Below are positions 15,686 to 25,277 of a DNA stretch of 64,000 nucleotides, piece by piece. Under the pieces are notes generated by a model. That model saw only the letters and a program-made list of their open reading frames with translations. It had not been told where the DNA came from and ran no database searches. Origin of the DNA: Cyclobacteriaceae bacterium (lineage in GTDB: Bacteria; Bacteroidota; Bacteroidia; Cytophagales; Cyclobacteriaceae); assembly GCA_028284125.1 (NCBI GenBank), contig JANQSI010000010.1, positions 1 to 64,000 on the forward strand. The letters run 5' to 3'. A program made the translations under genes and the position numbers. Positions within the stretch are counted from its first letter, which is position 1; every line of letters starts with the position of its first letter.

Positions 15686-18139
15686 ATGCTAAATCCGTTC
15701 AGGCTGTTTATCAGAACAGCTAAAAGACAGAAACTTTTCTCTTTCATTAATATTCTTGGTTTGACTGTTGGATTTCTATGTACCACATTGATTTACCTCT
15801 ATGTTGACAATGAGGCATCTTACGATCGATTTCATGAAGTTGGAGATAGAATATATCGAGTAAATCAAACCTTCATTTGGGGAGAAGATAACAACAACCA
15901 ATTTGCTTCAACCGGACCGGGCGTTGCACATGCAATTTCTCTCGAAGTTCCTGAAGTCGAACAGATGGTTCGCGTTCATACGCCTGAGTTAATGCCACTA
16001 AGGTTTGATGAGGGAGAAACAGAAGAATTCTTCTCCGACGAATATGTTTTAGCAGCAGACTCAAGTTTTTTTGAAGTTTTTTCCTATCCATTGAAGTATG
16101 GTAACAAGGGCGATGCTTTGCTTTATCCTAATTCGGTTGTTCTTTCAGAGGAAGCTTCAAAGCGGTATTTCGGAGACATTAATCCTGTTGGGAGACTGAT
16201 TGATCTTGGCGGTGGTACGATTCGGGAAACATATAAAGTGACCGGAGTTATGGCCGAATTGGATGAAAATTCATATATCGAGTTCGATATATTGGTTTCA
16301 CTCAGCAGCATCGATCGAGTAGCTAGATCGAACTGGAGTTGGATGTGGACGACCTTTGAAACATTCATTGTTCTTAATGAAAACGCAGATCCAGGAGTAG
16401 TTCAGAAGAAACTGGATCTACTGCCGGAAAAGTATGCTGCTCAGACGTTACAAATAATGGGTTATACCTACGCTCAGTACATTGAGTCAGGGAAAGAATG
16501 GAATCTTTACTTGCAGCCATTCCAAGATATCCATCTTCATTCCTTGAATGTGATCAACAGGCTGAACAATGTAGGGAATCACAAAATCGTGAAAGCGCTG
16601 GCTGGATCAGCAATTTTCATCATCATCCTTTCTTGCATCAATTTCATCAATCTCTCCACGTCTCAGTTTACGGCGAAAGCCAAAAATGTAGCGCTAAGAA
16701 AAGTCTTGGGTAGCAGCAAAAGTGCATTAAGAAAAATCTACTTGACAGAAGCATTTATCTACTGTCTTGTTTCCGGACTTTTAAGTATGGTTATCCTTTT
16801 CTATATCCTGCCTTTTTTCAATACGATGATAGGAGAGGAACTTTCATTTTCACCACTCCAAGAGCCTGGAATTTTAGTCTTTGTTTTTTTAATAATTGCT
16901 TCGGTTAGTTTATTGGCTGGCGTATATCCGGCCATTTTCTTTTCCGCTTTCAAGCCAATCGCTGCGATGAAAGGAGAATTGAAATCAGGAAACAAAGGCG
17001 CTAGACTGAGAAGTGGAATGATGGTAGTTCAATATGTGCTGTCTCTACTTCTGATCATTTGCTCGACGGTTGTTTACAAACAATTAAGGCATATATTCGA
17101 TGCAGATCTCGGCTTCAAAAAGGAACAAGTCATTACGGTCAACAACGTCCACTGGATGAAATCCTCTGAAGAATTTGCAAATGAGTTATCTCAAATTAAT
17201 GATATCAAATCTACTTCGCTCTGTGATGCACCACCGCTTCTGATTTATAACGGAGATCAATTTTTACCTGATAAACCAGATGCTGGTTCCGTTGCTTTGA
17301 ACTACACGCTGGGAGACGAGAATTACATTCCATTGCTTGAATTAGAGATTTCCATAGGGCGAAATTTCGATAAGTCATATACTGATGATGTGAATGGAAT
17401 TGTATTAAATGAAACAGCTGTGAGAAGCATTGGTTGGGAATTAGACGAAAGCATCCTGAATAAGAAGATTACGAATTGGAGTGGCACTTACCATGTCATT
17501 GGTGTAGTAAAAGACTTCAGTTATTGGTCCATCGGAAATGTGGAACCATTTGCAATTTTTCATAGTCGCTCGAATGCACAAGGACAAAGACCAAATTCTC
17601 GTGTTGCTGTTAGCTTGACGGCCAACTCTGTTGACCAAATGAATGAGATCATGGCGAAAATTGAGAACAAATGGAATGAATTTTTGCCAAATCGTCCGTT
17701 TGAATACACCATATTGGATCAGGTATTTAAGTCCAACTATCAAAGTGAAAGCAGGTTTGGTAATGTGCTTACCTTGTTTACGACACTTACGATAATCATC
17801 GCTGGACTTGGTTTGCTAGGGATGGTCATTTTTAACATCGAACAAAAGACCAAAGAAATTGGCATTCGCAAAGTGCTGGGCGCCTCGATGATGCACATTG
17901 CTTCATCATTCACAAAAGGATATGTGAGACTCCTCGCAATTGCGTTTGTGATAGCTGTTCCAATTGGATATTACTTGATGCAGCAATGGCTCTTTGATTT
18001 TGATTATCGAATCTCGATTACGCCCGGGATCTTTCTATTGGCTGGTGGATCGTTGTTGCTGATTTCCGTTTTGATTTCTTCCTATCATTCAATAAAAGCC
18101 TCTTTGCTAAATCCAGCTGAGGTATTAAAGGACGAATAG
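15686..18139 (+). CDS. FtsX/MacB-type ABC transporter permease (no ATPase domain)
   Basis: An 817-residue inner-membrane protein with the doubled MacB_PCD-FtsX plan. A first helix at about 18-42 is followed by a periplasmic domain, a membrane block at about 305-440 that includes LRKVLGSSKSALRKIYLTEAF, a second periplasmic domain, and a C-terminal FtsX block with the family signature KTKEIGIRKVLGAS and the ending NPAEVLKDE. Such permeases pair with a LolD/MacB-like ATPase for lipoprotein or peptide export or mechanotransmission; no ATPase gene is adjacent. The ATG start gives MLNPFRLFIRTAKRQ, the usual beginning. It is convergent with bcp, with only 3 bases between stops. A related gene lies at 61294. 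Confidence 0.9.
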   Translation: MLNPFRLFIRTAKRQKLFSFINILGLTVGFLCTTLIYLYVDNEASYDRFHEVGDRIYRVNQTFIWGEDNNNQFASTGPGVAHAISLEVPEVEQMVRVHTPELMPLRFDEGETEEFFSDEYVLAADSSFFEVFSYPLKYGNKGDALLYPNSVVLSEEASKRYFGDINPVGRLIDLGGGTIRETYKVTGVMAELDENSYIEFDILVSLSSIDRVARSNWSWMWTTFETFIVLNENADPGVVQKKLDLLPEKYAAQTLQIMGYTYAQYIESGKEWNLYLQPFQDIHLHSLNVINRLNNVGNHKIVKALAGSAIFIIILSCINFINLSTSQFTAKAKNVALRKVLGSSKSALRKIYLTEAFIYCLVSGLLSMVILFYILPFFNTMIGEELSFSPLQEPGILVFVFLIIASVSLLAGVYPAIFFSAFKPIAAMKGELKSGNKGARLRSGMMVVQYVLSLLLIICSTVVYKQLRHIFDADLGFKKEQVITVNNVHWMKSSEEFANELSQINDIKSTSLCDAPPLLIYNGDQFLPDKPDAGSVALNYTLGDENYIPLLELEISIGRNFDKSYTDDVNGIVLNETAVRSIGWELDESILNKKITNWSGTYHVIGVVKDFSYWSIGNVEPFAIFHSRSNAQGQRPNSRVAVSLTANSVDQMNEIMAKIENKWNEFLPNRPFEYTILDQVFKSNYQSESRFGNVLTLFTTLTIIIAGLGLLGMVIFNIEQKTKEIGIRKVLGASMMHIASSFTKGYVRLLAIAFVIAVPIGYYLMQQWLFDFDYRISITPGIFLLAGGSLLLISVLISSYHSIKASLLNPAEVLKDE

Positions 18140-18142
18140 TTA

Positions 18143-18598
18143 TTAGGAAATCTTCTCAAGACTTTTCAATGCAATAGTGATATGCGCCTTTGGCCTACTC
18201 ACTGATGAAAAGACATCAATGATTTGGCCGTTCTTGTCAGTGATGAATGTCACCCTGCCGGGGAGTAGACCAAATAGATTTCTTTCAACACCAAAAGCTT
18301 TTTCTGCTTTTCTCTTACTATCACTCAACAGAGTAAAAGGGAGCCTTCTTTTTTTTGTGACACTTTTATGGGATTCAACACTATCTCCACTAATTCCAAT
18401 GACTGTTGCTCCAAGCTTGACAAAATCTTCATAGTTGTCGCGAAAAGAACATGCTTCGGCAGTGCACCCAGGAGTATTATTTTTTGGATAGAAATAAATC
18501 ACCAAAGGACTTCTTCCTTTGAATGAATGTAAGGAAATCAACTCGCCCTCCTGATTTGGAAGTTGAATATCCGGAATGGTATCACCTTTTTTCAACAT
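18143..18598 (-). CDS. bcp: Thioredoxin-dependent thiol peroxidase (BCP-type peroxiredoxin)
   Basis: Reduces hydrogen peroxide and organic peroxides in the cytoplasm. The 151-residue thioredoxin-fold protein carries NNTPGCTAEACSFRD, with peroxidatic Cys45 and resolving Cys50, which marks the atypical two-Cys BCP/PrxQ class. The FYPKN and ITDKNGQI segments fit the family, and length matches the usual 150-160. Its start overlaps the end of the exporter gene by 17 bases, so the two are co-transcribed, with bcp downstream. Confidence 0.93.
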   Translation of the reverse strand: MLKKGDTIPDIQLPNQEGELISLHSFKGRSPLVIYFYPKNNTPGCTAEACSFRDNYEDFVKLGATVIGISGDSVESHKSVTKKRRLPFTLLSDSKRKAEKAFGVERNLFGLLPGRVTFITDKNGQIIDVFSSVSRPKAHITIALKSLEKIS

Positions 18599-20834
18599 CT
18601 TTTTTATTGAATGATAACAACAGAATGGGCAGAATTGTGAGATCGATAAGAAGAGCTACAAGTAAAGACAGACTTACAAATAGACCAAGATAGAAGGTGG
18701 CACCAAATTCAGAGAGCAGGAAAAGTGAAAATCCGGCAATCATAATGATCGAAGTAATGAGCATGGCACTTCCAGCGTGAAAGAAGGTAGCACTCAAAGA
18801 TTCTTTCCCATCCTGGAATTTGTTTTTCAAATAATAACTCATCATGTGAATGGTATCATCAACGGCAATTCCAAAGGCGATTGTGAAAATGATGGCGGTT
18901 GTCATTTTAAGAGAAATTCCAGCCCATCCCAATACGCCAGCTACTATCAGCAGAGGGAGGATATTTGGAATGAGACTTATCAATAAAAGTTTTAATGACC
19001 TGAAGTAGATGCCTAGAACTGTTCCAATGATAAGAATTGCAATAAAAAGTCCTTTTAGCAAGTTCTTTGATAAAAGCTCATGACTCTTGTCAATCAAGAA
19101 TGTGGTTCCCGTGATTCGATATTCAATTTTTGAATGATCAATGTTTTCTTCAAGAAATGCCAGCATTTTCTCGTTTCGAACAGTCGTTTCGTGTGAGCCG
19201 TACTCTTGCAAAAAGCCAAAAATTCTGCCGGCGGATTTATCTTCCGTCACAATGTATTCGAGTTGCTCTGGCTTGATTCTATTCACCAAATGGACAGCTC
19301 GTTTGTAGTCACTCACTTTATCTGGGTAGATATAGTTCTCATTCAATCCGCCTTTGTTTACTTGGTTTAGATACTTCACTAAAGTTGAAGGCGATTGAAC
19401 TCGAGCAATAGGATACTCATTGATCAGGTATTCTTCGATTTTTCGAATTTCATCCATGACCTCTTTATCCCAGATTTCCAGATCATCTTTCGCATCAATT
19501 CTAATTTCATAAGGTTTGGACCCTTCCAGGTATTTATCCGAGTACTCAAAGTTCTGCCTTACTTGCGAATCACTTGGTAAGTCATCTAAAAGATATGCAT
19601 CGACTTTGAGTTTGCTAATTCCAGGTACCAGAATAATGATCACAACAGAACCTGCAGCCAGGAATTTGAACTTGTTCTTAAGCAACGACTTTAGGAGAAA
19701 CGCCGGCACTTGAATGACCTTCCGCTCCGCATTGATTGGGATAAACGAAGTGGCAAACAAACCAAAAGTAAAAGTCACGATAAAAGCGATGAGCACTCCG
19801 CATGCAGCAAACACACCAAGAATTTGAATCGGCTCTGTATTGATGAGAAGTAAGCTCAAGAAACCAATGGCGGTCGTGAACGACGTTAAAAACGTTGGAA
19901 TCCAAACGATTGAAACCGATTCCGCCAGTCTTTCGGAAAAAGTTGACTTCTTTGACTTGTAGATCGCGTTTAAAAGGTGCACGGCATCTGACATGGATGA
20001 AAAGAAAATGATTGGCGGCAATAGGGAGCTCAATAAATTGATTTTCATTTCCAGAAATCCAATCAAACCGAAAAGCCAAACAAGTGAAAACAGACTTATT
20101 AAAAATGGAATTGAAGAGGTCTTTAAATTCCTGAAAATGAGTAACAGAAGAGTAAGACTGAGAATAACCGAGCCAAAAAGAAACTTGCCAAAATCCTTCT
20201 TTATGAGTCCAACAAATTCATTTTGTGCGACAAGCTTGCCCACTAGTCTCACATTTTCCAATCCGAAATGAGTAGTCAGGTTGGTTATTTGATCCAACAA
20301 CACTTGACTAGACGGTTGATCTTTGAAATGAAAATGATTGATATGGATTAGCAGAGATTTTCCATCGGTTCCGAAGGAGTTTCTGTAGACTGGATTGGTG
20401 AAAATTCTAATACTGTCATTAGCTAATACCTGTTGATCATCAACATGGATTAATGGAAAGGAAAGGAGTCCGGTTGGAGTGTTAATGAGATGTGGTTGAG
20501 AAATCGGAGATGTTATTCGAATGACGTGTTCCAGGTTCGAGAGCGAATCTTCAAAGCGTTTGGCTTTCTTCAAAAATGCCGAATCGAATAGGGGATGATT
20601 GCTAATAATGATCGAAAGAAAGTCATTGTCATAACCGAAATCTTTGTTGTGAATCTCGTAGAATTGACTGTCAAGATCATTTCTAGGAAAGAATTTTTCA
20701 AACTCAAAATCAAACGAAAGGAACTGTAAGTTCCATCCAAAGAAGACTGTGATTATACCAAAAAGGAGAGTTGTAATAATTTTCCCTTTTTTGGTACTAA
20801 CCCAACAGATATATTTATTAAGAAGAGCGTTCAG
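18582..20834 (-). CDS. RND/MMPL-family exporter with atypical start codon
   Basis: An inner-membrane exporter of the patched/HpnN-like RND superfamily, probably moving lipids or hydrophobic compounds. Two homologous halves are visible: FSSMSDAVHLLNAIYKS in the first membrane block and FGIAVDDTIHMMSYY in the second, with large periplasmic loops between. The first ATG/GTG/TTG-type codon is a TTG at 20573 giving 663 residues, but the same frame stays open to a stop at 20868-20870, and the extra stretch encodes a first membrane helix (LLFGIITVFFGWNL) and FEFEKFFPRND, typical of this family's N-terminus. No ATG, GTG or TTG lies there. The CTG at 20832-20834 is my best guess (about 750 residues). 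It is divergent from thyA, 45 bases away. Confidence 0.8.
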   Translation of the reverse strand: MNALLNKYICWVSTKKGKIITTLLFGIITVFFGWNLQFLSFDFEFEKFFPRNDLDSQFYEIHNKDFGYDNDFLSIIISNHPLFDSAFLKKAKRFEDSLSNLEHVIRITSPISQPHLINTPTGLLSFPLIHVDDQQVLANDSIRIFTNPVYRNSFGTDGKSLLIHINHFHFKDQPSSQVLLDQITNLTTHFGLENVRLVGKLVAQNEFVGLIKKDFGKFLFGSVILSLTLLLLIFRNLKTSSIPFLISLFSLVWLFGLIGFLEMKINLLSSLLPPIIFFSSMSDAVHLLNAIYKSKKSTFSERLAESVSIVWIPTFLTSFTTAIGFLSLLLINTEPIQILGVFAACGVLIAFIVTFTFGLFATSFIPINAERKVIQVPAFLLKSLLKNKFKFLAAGSVVIIILVPGISKLKVDAYLLDDLPSDSQVRQNFEYSDKYLEGSKPYEIRIDAKDDLEIWDKEVMDEIRKIEEYLINEYPIARVQSPSTLVKYLNQVNKGGLNENYIYPDKVSDYKRAVHLVNRIKPEQLEYIVTEDKSAGRIFGFLQEYGSHETTVRNEKMLAFLEENIDHSKIEYRITGTTFLIDKSHELLSKNLLKGLFIAILIIGTVLGIYFRSLKLLLISLIPNILPLLIVAGVLGWAGISLKMTTAIIFTIAFGIAVDDTIHMMSYYLKNKFQDGKESLSATFFHAGSAMLITSIIMIAGFSLFLLSEFGATFYLGLFVSLSLLVALLIDLTILPILLLSFNKKDVEKR

Positions 20835-20851
20835 GTGATTCTTTGTTAAGT

Positions 20852-20859
20852 TAAATTTG
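20852..20859 (+). promoter_or_regulatory. Candidate -7 promoter element of thyA
   Basis: TAAATTTG matches the Bacteroidota -7 consensus TAnnTTTG exactly, 20 bases before the thyA ATG. No TTTG stands at the expected -33 distance, so support is partial. Confidence 0.4.
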
Positions 20860-20869
20860 CTTTCAAATT
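20854..20869. promoter_or_regulatory. Inverted repeat in the thyA/exporter divergent region
   Basis: AATTTG-cttt-CAAATT is a perfect 6-bp inverted repeat. Its halves coincide with the putative -7 element of thyA on the + strand and a near match (TAATTTG) on the - strand for the exporter. It may be two back-to-back promoters or an operator. Confidence 0.35.
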
Positions 20870-20879
20870 ACGATCAATT

Positions 20880-21674
20880 ATGCAACAATACCTCAACTTG
20901 ATGCAACATATCATCGACAATGGTGTCGACAAGGATGATAGAACCGGAACTGGAACAAGGAGTGTGTTTGGATATCAAATGAGGTTCGATCTTAGTGAGG
21001 GTTTTCCATGCGTGACTACAAAAAAACTACATCTTCGATCCATCATACACGAGCTGCTATGGTTTTTGAAGGGAGATCAAAACATCAAATACCTGAAAGA
21101 GAATGGAGTGTCGATCTGGGATGAGTGGGCAGATGAAGATGGAAATCTAGGACCTGTTTACGGAGTTCAGTGGAGAAGTTGGGAAACACCGGATGGTAGA
21201 AAAATTGATCAGATTAAGAACTTAATAGAAGGAATTAAAACTAACCCTGATTCAAGAAGACATATCGTTAGTGCCTGGAATGTAGCAGATGTTGAAAAAA
21301 TGGCGCTTCCACCGTGTCATACACTTTTCCATTTTTATGTCGCTGATGGAAAACTAAGCTGTCAACTCTATCAAAGAAGCGCTGACGTATTTCTTGGTGT
21401 ACCTTTTAATATTGCTTCTTATGCACTCTTCACCATGATGGTAGCACAAGCTTGTGATCTAGAACCAGGTGACTTTGTGCATACGTTTGGAGATGCACAC
21501 TTGTACTCGAACCATATGGAGCAAGCAGAGCTTCAGTTGCAACGTGAGACTCGGGAATTGCCTACAATGAAAATCAATCCTGATGTGAAAGATATTTTCG
21601 AATTCACTTATGAGGATTTTGAGTTGTTAAATTACGATCCACACCCACACATTAAGGCTGCAGTTGCAGTGTAA
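20880..21674 (+). CDS. thyA: Thymidylate synthase
   Basis: Converts dUMP to dTMP with methylenetetrahydrofolate. The 264-residue length is that of the standard ThyA. The catalytic Cys146 lies in [14 protein letters not shown], the folate/dUMP signature RRHIVSAWN is at about 126-134, and [18 protein letters not shown] follows. The usual downstream partner folA is not adjacent; instead a serine dehydratase subunit follows after 42 bases on the same strand. Both enzymes touch one-carbon/serine metabolism, so shared transcription is plausible. Confidence 0.98.
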   Translation: MQQYLNLMQHIIDNGVDKDDRTGTGTRSVFGYQMRFDLSEGFPCVTTKKLHLRSIIHELLWFLKGDQNIKYLKENGVSIWDEWADEDGNLGPVYGVQWRSWETPDGRKIDQIKNLIEGIKTNPDSRRHIVSAWNVADVEKMALPPCHTLFHFYVADGKLSCQLYQRSADVFLGVPFNIASYALFTMMVAQACDLEPGDFVHTFGDAHLYSNHMEQAELQLQRETRELPTMKINPDVKDIFEFTYEDFELLNYDPHPHIKAAVAV

Positions 21675-21716
21675 CTTTCAGGGCCTCTAAATTGTCTATT
21701 AAAGTGATCCCCAATC

Positions 21717-22391
21717 ATGGCAGAGCGAAGCGGAATATTTGATATGATAGGACCTGTGATGATTGGGCCATCGAGCTCTCACACCGCGGGTGTTGTGCGT
21801 ATCGGTAGAGTGGCCAATAGAATTTTAGGTGATGTGCCAGACACGACTGAAATTACCTTTTATAATTCGTTTGCCAGAACGTATGAGGGCCATGGAAGTG
21901 ACCGTGCAATTTTGGCTGGACTAATGAATTTTAAAACGGACGACAAACGGATAAAAAATGCACTTGACCTAACAAAAGAGGCAGGTCTTGCGTTCAAATT
22001 CAGGTCCATTGGCAGTGCATCACTTTATCACCCAAACTCTATAAATATTGTTGCAAGCAAGAAGGATAAAAAAGTTCAGGTGATGGGTGAAAGTCGGGGT
22101 GGAGGAGTTATTCGAATCAAGGAGGTAAATGGATTTGATTCAAATATTACCGCGAGCCTTCACACACTGATTATTGAAGCAGATGATATAAGAGGAAGTA
22201 TTGCGTTTGTTGCCGATGTTCTATCGCATGAAGATTGTAACATTGCAACAATGACTGTTTCAAGAAGAGGGAAAAATGATCGCGCATGTTTGATCCTGGA
22301 GATGGATTCGAAACTTGATGATCTTACGTTAAAGTATATTAAGAAGAGGCAATGGGTACACAATGTGCTCTACATTCCGGACATAGATTAA
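21717..22391 (+). CDS. sdaAB: L-serine dehydratase, iron-sulfur type, beta subunit
   Basis: Small subunit of the two-part [4Fe-4S] L-serine ammonia-lyase that makes pyruvate and ammonia. The 224-residue protein has the beta-subunit signature IGPSSSHTAGVVRIG at about 16-30, FYNSFARTYEGHGSDRAI, and a C-terminal ACT-like domain (about 148-222: LIIEADDIRGSIAFVADVLS, IATMTVSRRG). The catalytic alpha subunit with the cluster-binding cysteines is not in this window, so it must be encoded elsewhere. The TolC-family gene starts 6 bases after its stop, suggesting an operon. Confidence 0.93.
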   Translation: MAERSGIFDMIGPVMIGPSSSHTAGVVRIGRVANRILGDVPDTTEITFYNSFARTYEGHGSDRAILAGLMNFKTDDKRIKNALDLTKEAGLAFKFRSIGSASLYHPNSINIVASKKDKKVQVMGESRGGGVIRIKEVNGFDSNITASLHTLIIEADDIRGSIAFVADVLSHEDCNIATMTVSRRGKNDRACLILEMDSKLDDLTLKYIKKRQWVHNVLYIPDID

Positions 22392-22396
22392 AACTC

Positions 22397-23836
22397 ATGA
22401 AGAATTTACTGATCACGCTAATTATCCTTTGTGTTTGTTCATTTGATTTACTTGGACAGGAAACTAGGATTCTGTCCTTGGAGGATTGCATCAACATCGC
22501 GGTTGAAAATAATCTGTCTGTTCAGAGAAGTCAGTTGAATTTGGAAACCGCAAAAGTGAACTTTGAACAAGCGAAAGGTCAGAGATACCCAACACTGACT
22601 GCAAATGGTAATTTTGGTTATAACTGGGGTAGAGGAATTGACCCTACCACCAACCAATTCACGACGCAGCGAATCAATTTTAACGGGCTTGGTGCTAATA
22701 GTAGTATGCCTCTTTACCAAGGTCTTCAAACAACCAATACAATTCGACAGAATAAGTTGGATGTTGAGGCAAGTGAATTGGATGTTCAAAAGGCCATCAA
22801 TGACATTTCGCTTAGTATTTCACTGACTTATTTGAATGTTATTTTCAACAAAGAACTGCTAGAGAATGCCCGGTTTCAATTAGAGTCCAGTGAACAGCAG
22901 CTGGATCGTACCAAGAGACTAGTTGAGTCTGGCGCCTTGCCCGTATCAAATGAACTTCAGTTGGTCAGCCAAGTAGCGACAAATGAGGTAAATCTTGTTA
23001 CTGCTGAGAACAACTTGGATTTAGCATTGCTAGAATTGAAACAAGCATTGTTACTACCTCCTGGTGATGAAATCGACATTGTTATTCCGGAAATTGAAAT
23101 CGATCAGGCGGAGATAGAATCAAGTTCAGTTGTTGAGATATATAATGTTGCTATTTCGAACCAACCGGAAATTGAAAGTGCTGATAAACGAGTCCAAAGT
23201 GCTAATCTGGGTCTTGCTGTTTCCAAAGGTGGAATGCAACCTTCTTTGACGTTAAATGGAAGTGTCAACACCAACTATTCGGATGCATCGAAAGACAGAG
23301 AATTGCTAGGTTTTGAGTTCAATGGAGAAACAGAGCCGACATTTTTTCAGACTGCTGGTGGTGAAGATATCATAGAACGTGGCGTTGATTTGCAATTCAA
23401 TGAAAGTACGACCCCACTATCGCAGCAATATGAGGATAACTTCAGAAGATCTATATCGGTTGGATTGTTTATCCCAATTTTCAATGGATTTAATACTCGA
23501 TCTGGTGTTCAGCGATCAAAGATAAATGTTCAGCAAGCTGAGATATCTGCAGTTGAACAGCGAAATATTCTATATCAAAATATTGAAACTGCCTACAGAA
23601 ATGCGCTAGCTGCTGCGAAGACCTTTACTGCTTCACAGCGACAGGTGGATGCGCTAGAAGAAACATTCAGAACCATAGAAAATCAATACAACTTGGGAGC
23701 TTCTAATTTCACGGATTTCCAGGTGGCAAGTAATAATTTGTTTCAGGCCATGTCTGATCTTTCAAGGGCGAAATACGACTTTATTTTCAGGCAGAAAGTC
23801 CTGGATTTTTATCAAGGAAAACCATTATCATTCTAA
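22397..23836 (+). CDS. TolC-family outer-membrane efflux protein
   Basis: The outer-membrane channel of a tripartite pump. I start at the ATG at 22397, which gives a proper signal peptide (MKNLLITLIILCVCSFDLLGQ); an in-frame ATG at 22352 lies inside the preceding gene and would add a non-signal leader. The mature part of the 479-residue protein shows the duplicated OEP fold: long helices with LSLEDCINIAVENN at the start, LTYLNVIFNKELLENARFQLESSEQQLDRTKRLVESGALP in the first half, and the matching ETAYRNALAAAKTF and QYNLGASNFTDFQVASN in the second. The adaptor gene follows after 32 bases. Confidence 0.93.
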   Translation: MKNLLITLIILCVCSFDLLGQETRILSLEDCINIAVENNLSVQRSQLNLETAKVNFEQAKGQRYPTLTANGNFGYNWGRGIDPTTNQFTTQRINFNGLGANSSMPLYQGLQTTNTIRQNKLDVEASELDVQKAINDISLSISLTYLNVIFNKELLENARFQLESSEQQLDRTKRLVESGALPVSNELQLVSQVATNEVNLVTAENNLDLALLELKQALLLPPGDEIDIVIPEIEIDQAEIESSSVVEIYNVAISNQPEIESADKRVQSANLGLAVSKGGMQPSLTLNGSVNTNYSDASKDRELLGFEFNGETEPTFFQTAGGEDIIERGVDLQFNESTTPLSQQYEDNFRRSISVGLFIPIFNGFNTRSGVQRSKINVQQAEISAVEQRNILYQNIETAYRNALAAAKTFTASQRQVDALEETFRTIENQYNLGASNFTDFQVASNNLFQAMSDLSRAKYDFIFRQKVLDFYQGKPLSF

Positions 23837-23868
23837 AACCTATCACCAAAACTCATACATATTAAATT

Positions 23869-25254
23869 ATGGCTAAGAAGAAAAAATCTAAAAACCGAAT
23901 CCTGTATATCCTGGGTGGAGCAGTGGTACTTCTCCTTGTATTTGCGATGGTTGGAAAATCGCAGGGTTGGGTTGGTAAGAAAAAGGAAATTGAAGTAGAA
24001 TTTGGCGAAGCTGCTAAAGCGACAATTGTTGAGAAGGTAAGTGCATCAGGCGCTGTGCAGCCTGTCGTAGAAGTGAAAATAAGCCCAGAAGTTTCCGGTG
24101 AGATTATTGACCTCAAAGTGGAGGAGGGAGATTCTGTGAGTAAAGGTGATTTTATTTTAAAAATTCGACCTGACAATTTCAGGGCGGCTTTGGAACAGGC
24201 ACTTGCAAATTTAAATCAGCAGTTGGCGAATGAGGCTCAGGCAAAAGCGAGCTTGGCCAGAGCTGAAGCAAACTATACTAGGTCTGAGCAGGAATTCAAC
24301 AGACAAAAAAACTTATTTAGCCAGAAAGTTATTTCGGAGGCAGATTATCAGCTTGCTGAAGCTAATTTCAAGATTGCTGAGCAGGATAGAGAATCAGCAA
24401 AACAGGTTCTAAAGGCAGCGTCATTCAGTGTTCAGAGTCAGAGAGCTTTTGCAGATCAAGCGCGTGAGAACCTCAGCCTAACCGAGATCACTGCCCCGAT
24501 GAACGGTATTGTATCTAAGCTTCCAGTAGAGGTAGGCGAAACGGTTCTCGGTACATCTCAATTTCAAGGAACTGAAATTTTGAGAATTGCAGACCTTTCA
24601 AAAATGGAAGTGAAAGTTGACGTGAATGAAAACGACATCATTCGAATTTCTGAAGGTGATACTGCGCTGATTGATGTTGATTCCTATTCATACATGGATA
24701 AAACATTTAAAGGCATAGTTACGCAGATAGCAAATACCGCTAATGACAAGGTTTCTTCGGATGCTGTAACCGAATTTGAAGTATTAATTCAGATCTTACC
24801 AGAATCATATCAAGATCTTGTGATTGAACAAGGAGAAAAGTATCCGTTTAAGCCTGGTATGACTGCTAGTGTAGATATCATCACAGAAACTAGAGTTGAT
24901 GTGTTGAGCGTCCCACTTTCAGCAGTTACAACAAGAAGCGAAAAAGATGAAGAAGAGGAGGAAGATAGAAGGGGGCGAAGATCAGATGAAGATGAAGGGG
25001 ATGAGACTGACGAAGATGAAGAGCTTCTTGAAGTAGTATTTGTGTTTGAAGATGGCAAGGCAGTAAAGACAGAAGTAGAAACAGGAATAAGCGATTTCGA
25101 GCGAATTGAAATTTTGGGTGGAATAGAAGAAGGTCAACAAATCGTAACCGGGCCTTTCCTTGCAGTTTCCAAACGACTTAAAAATGGTGACGCTATAAAA
25201 GCTCCGGAAGAGAAAGAAGACAAAAAAGAATCTGAAGATTCAACTGAAGATTAG
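23869..25254 (+). CDS. HlyD/MacA-family periplasmic adaptor
   Basis: Membrane-fusion protein linking an inner-membrane transporter to the TolC partner upstream. The 461-residue protein has a basic N-terminus (AKKKKSKNR), one membrane helix at about 11-28, a split biotinyl-lipoyl domain (VKISPEVSGEIIDLKVEEGDSVSKGD and TAPMNGIVSKLPVEVGETV) around a coiled-coil hairpin at about 100-200, then beta-barrel and membrane-proximal domains. An unusual, highly acidic insert (about 359-388, rich in D and E around RRGRRS) sits in the membrane-proximal region. The ABC ATPase/permease normally found after MacA-type genes is missing here. Confidence 0.92.
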   Translation: MAKKKKSKNRILYILGGAVVLLLVFAMVGKSQGWVGKKKEIEVEFGEAAKATIVEKVSASGAVQPVVEVKISPEVSGEIIDLKVEEGDSVSKGDFILKIRPDNFRAALEQALANLNQQLANEAQAKASLARAEANYTRSEQEFNRQKNLFSQKVISEADYQLAEANFKIAEQDRESAKQVLKAASFSVQSQRAFADQARENLSLTEITAPMNGIVSKLPVEVGETVLGTSQFQGTEILRIADLSKMEVKVDVNENDIIRISEGDTALIDVDSYSYMDKTFKGIVTQIANTANDKVSSDAVTEFEVLIQILPESYQDLVIEQGEKYPFKPGMTASVDIITETRVDVLSVPLSAVTTRSEKDEEEEEDRRGRRSDEDEGDETDEDEELLEVVFVFEDGKAVKTEVETGISDFERIEILGGIEEGQQIVTGPFLAVSKRLKNGDAIKAPEEKEDKKESEDSTED

Positions 25255-25277
25255 ATAATCTCGAAAGCAGATTGATT

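Noticed and set aside
19678-20079. 133-codon frame on the - strand within the exporter gene
   Set aside because: It is a shifted frame of the exporter, and the sense frame carries clear RND motifs.
22352-22396. Upstream ATG for the TolC-family gene
   Set aside because: It lies inside the preceding gene and puts 15 non-signal residues ahead of a good signal peptide starting at 22397.
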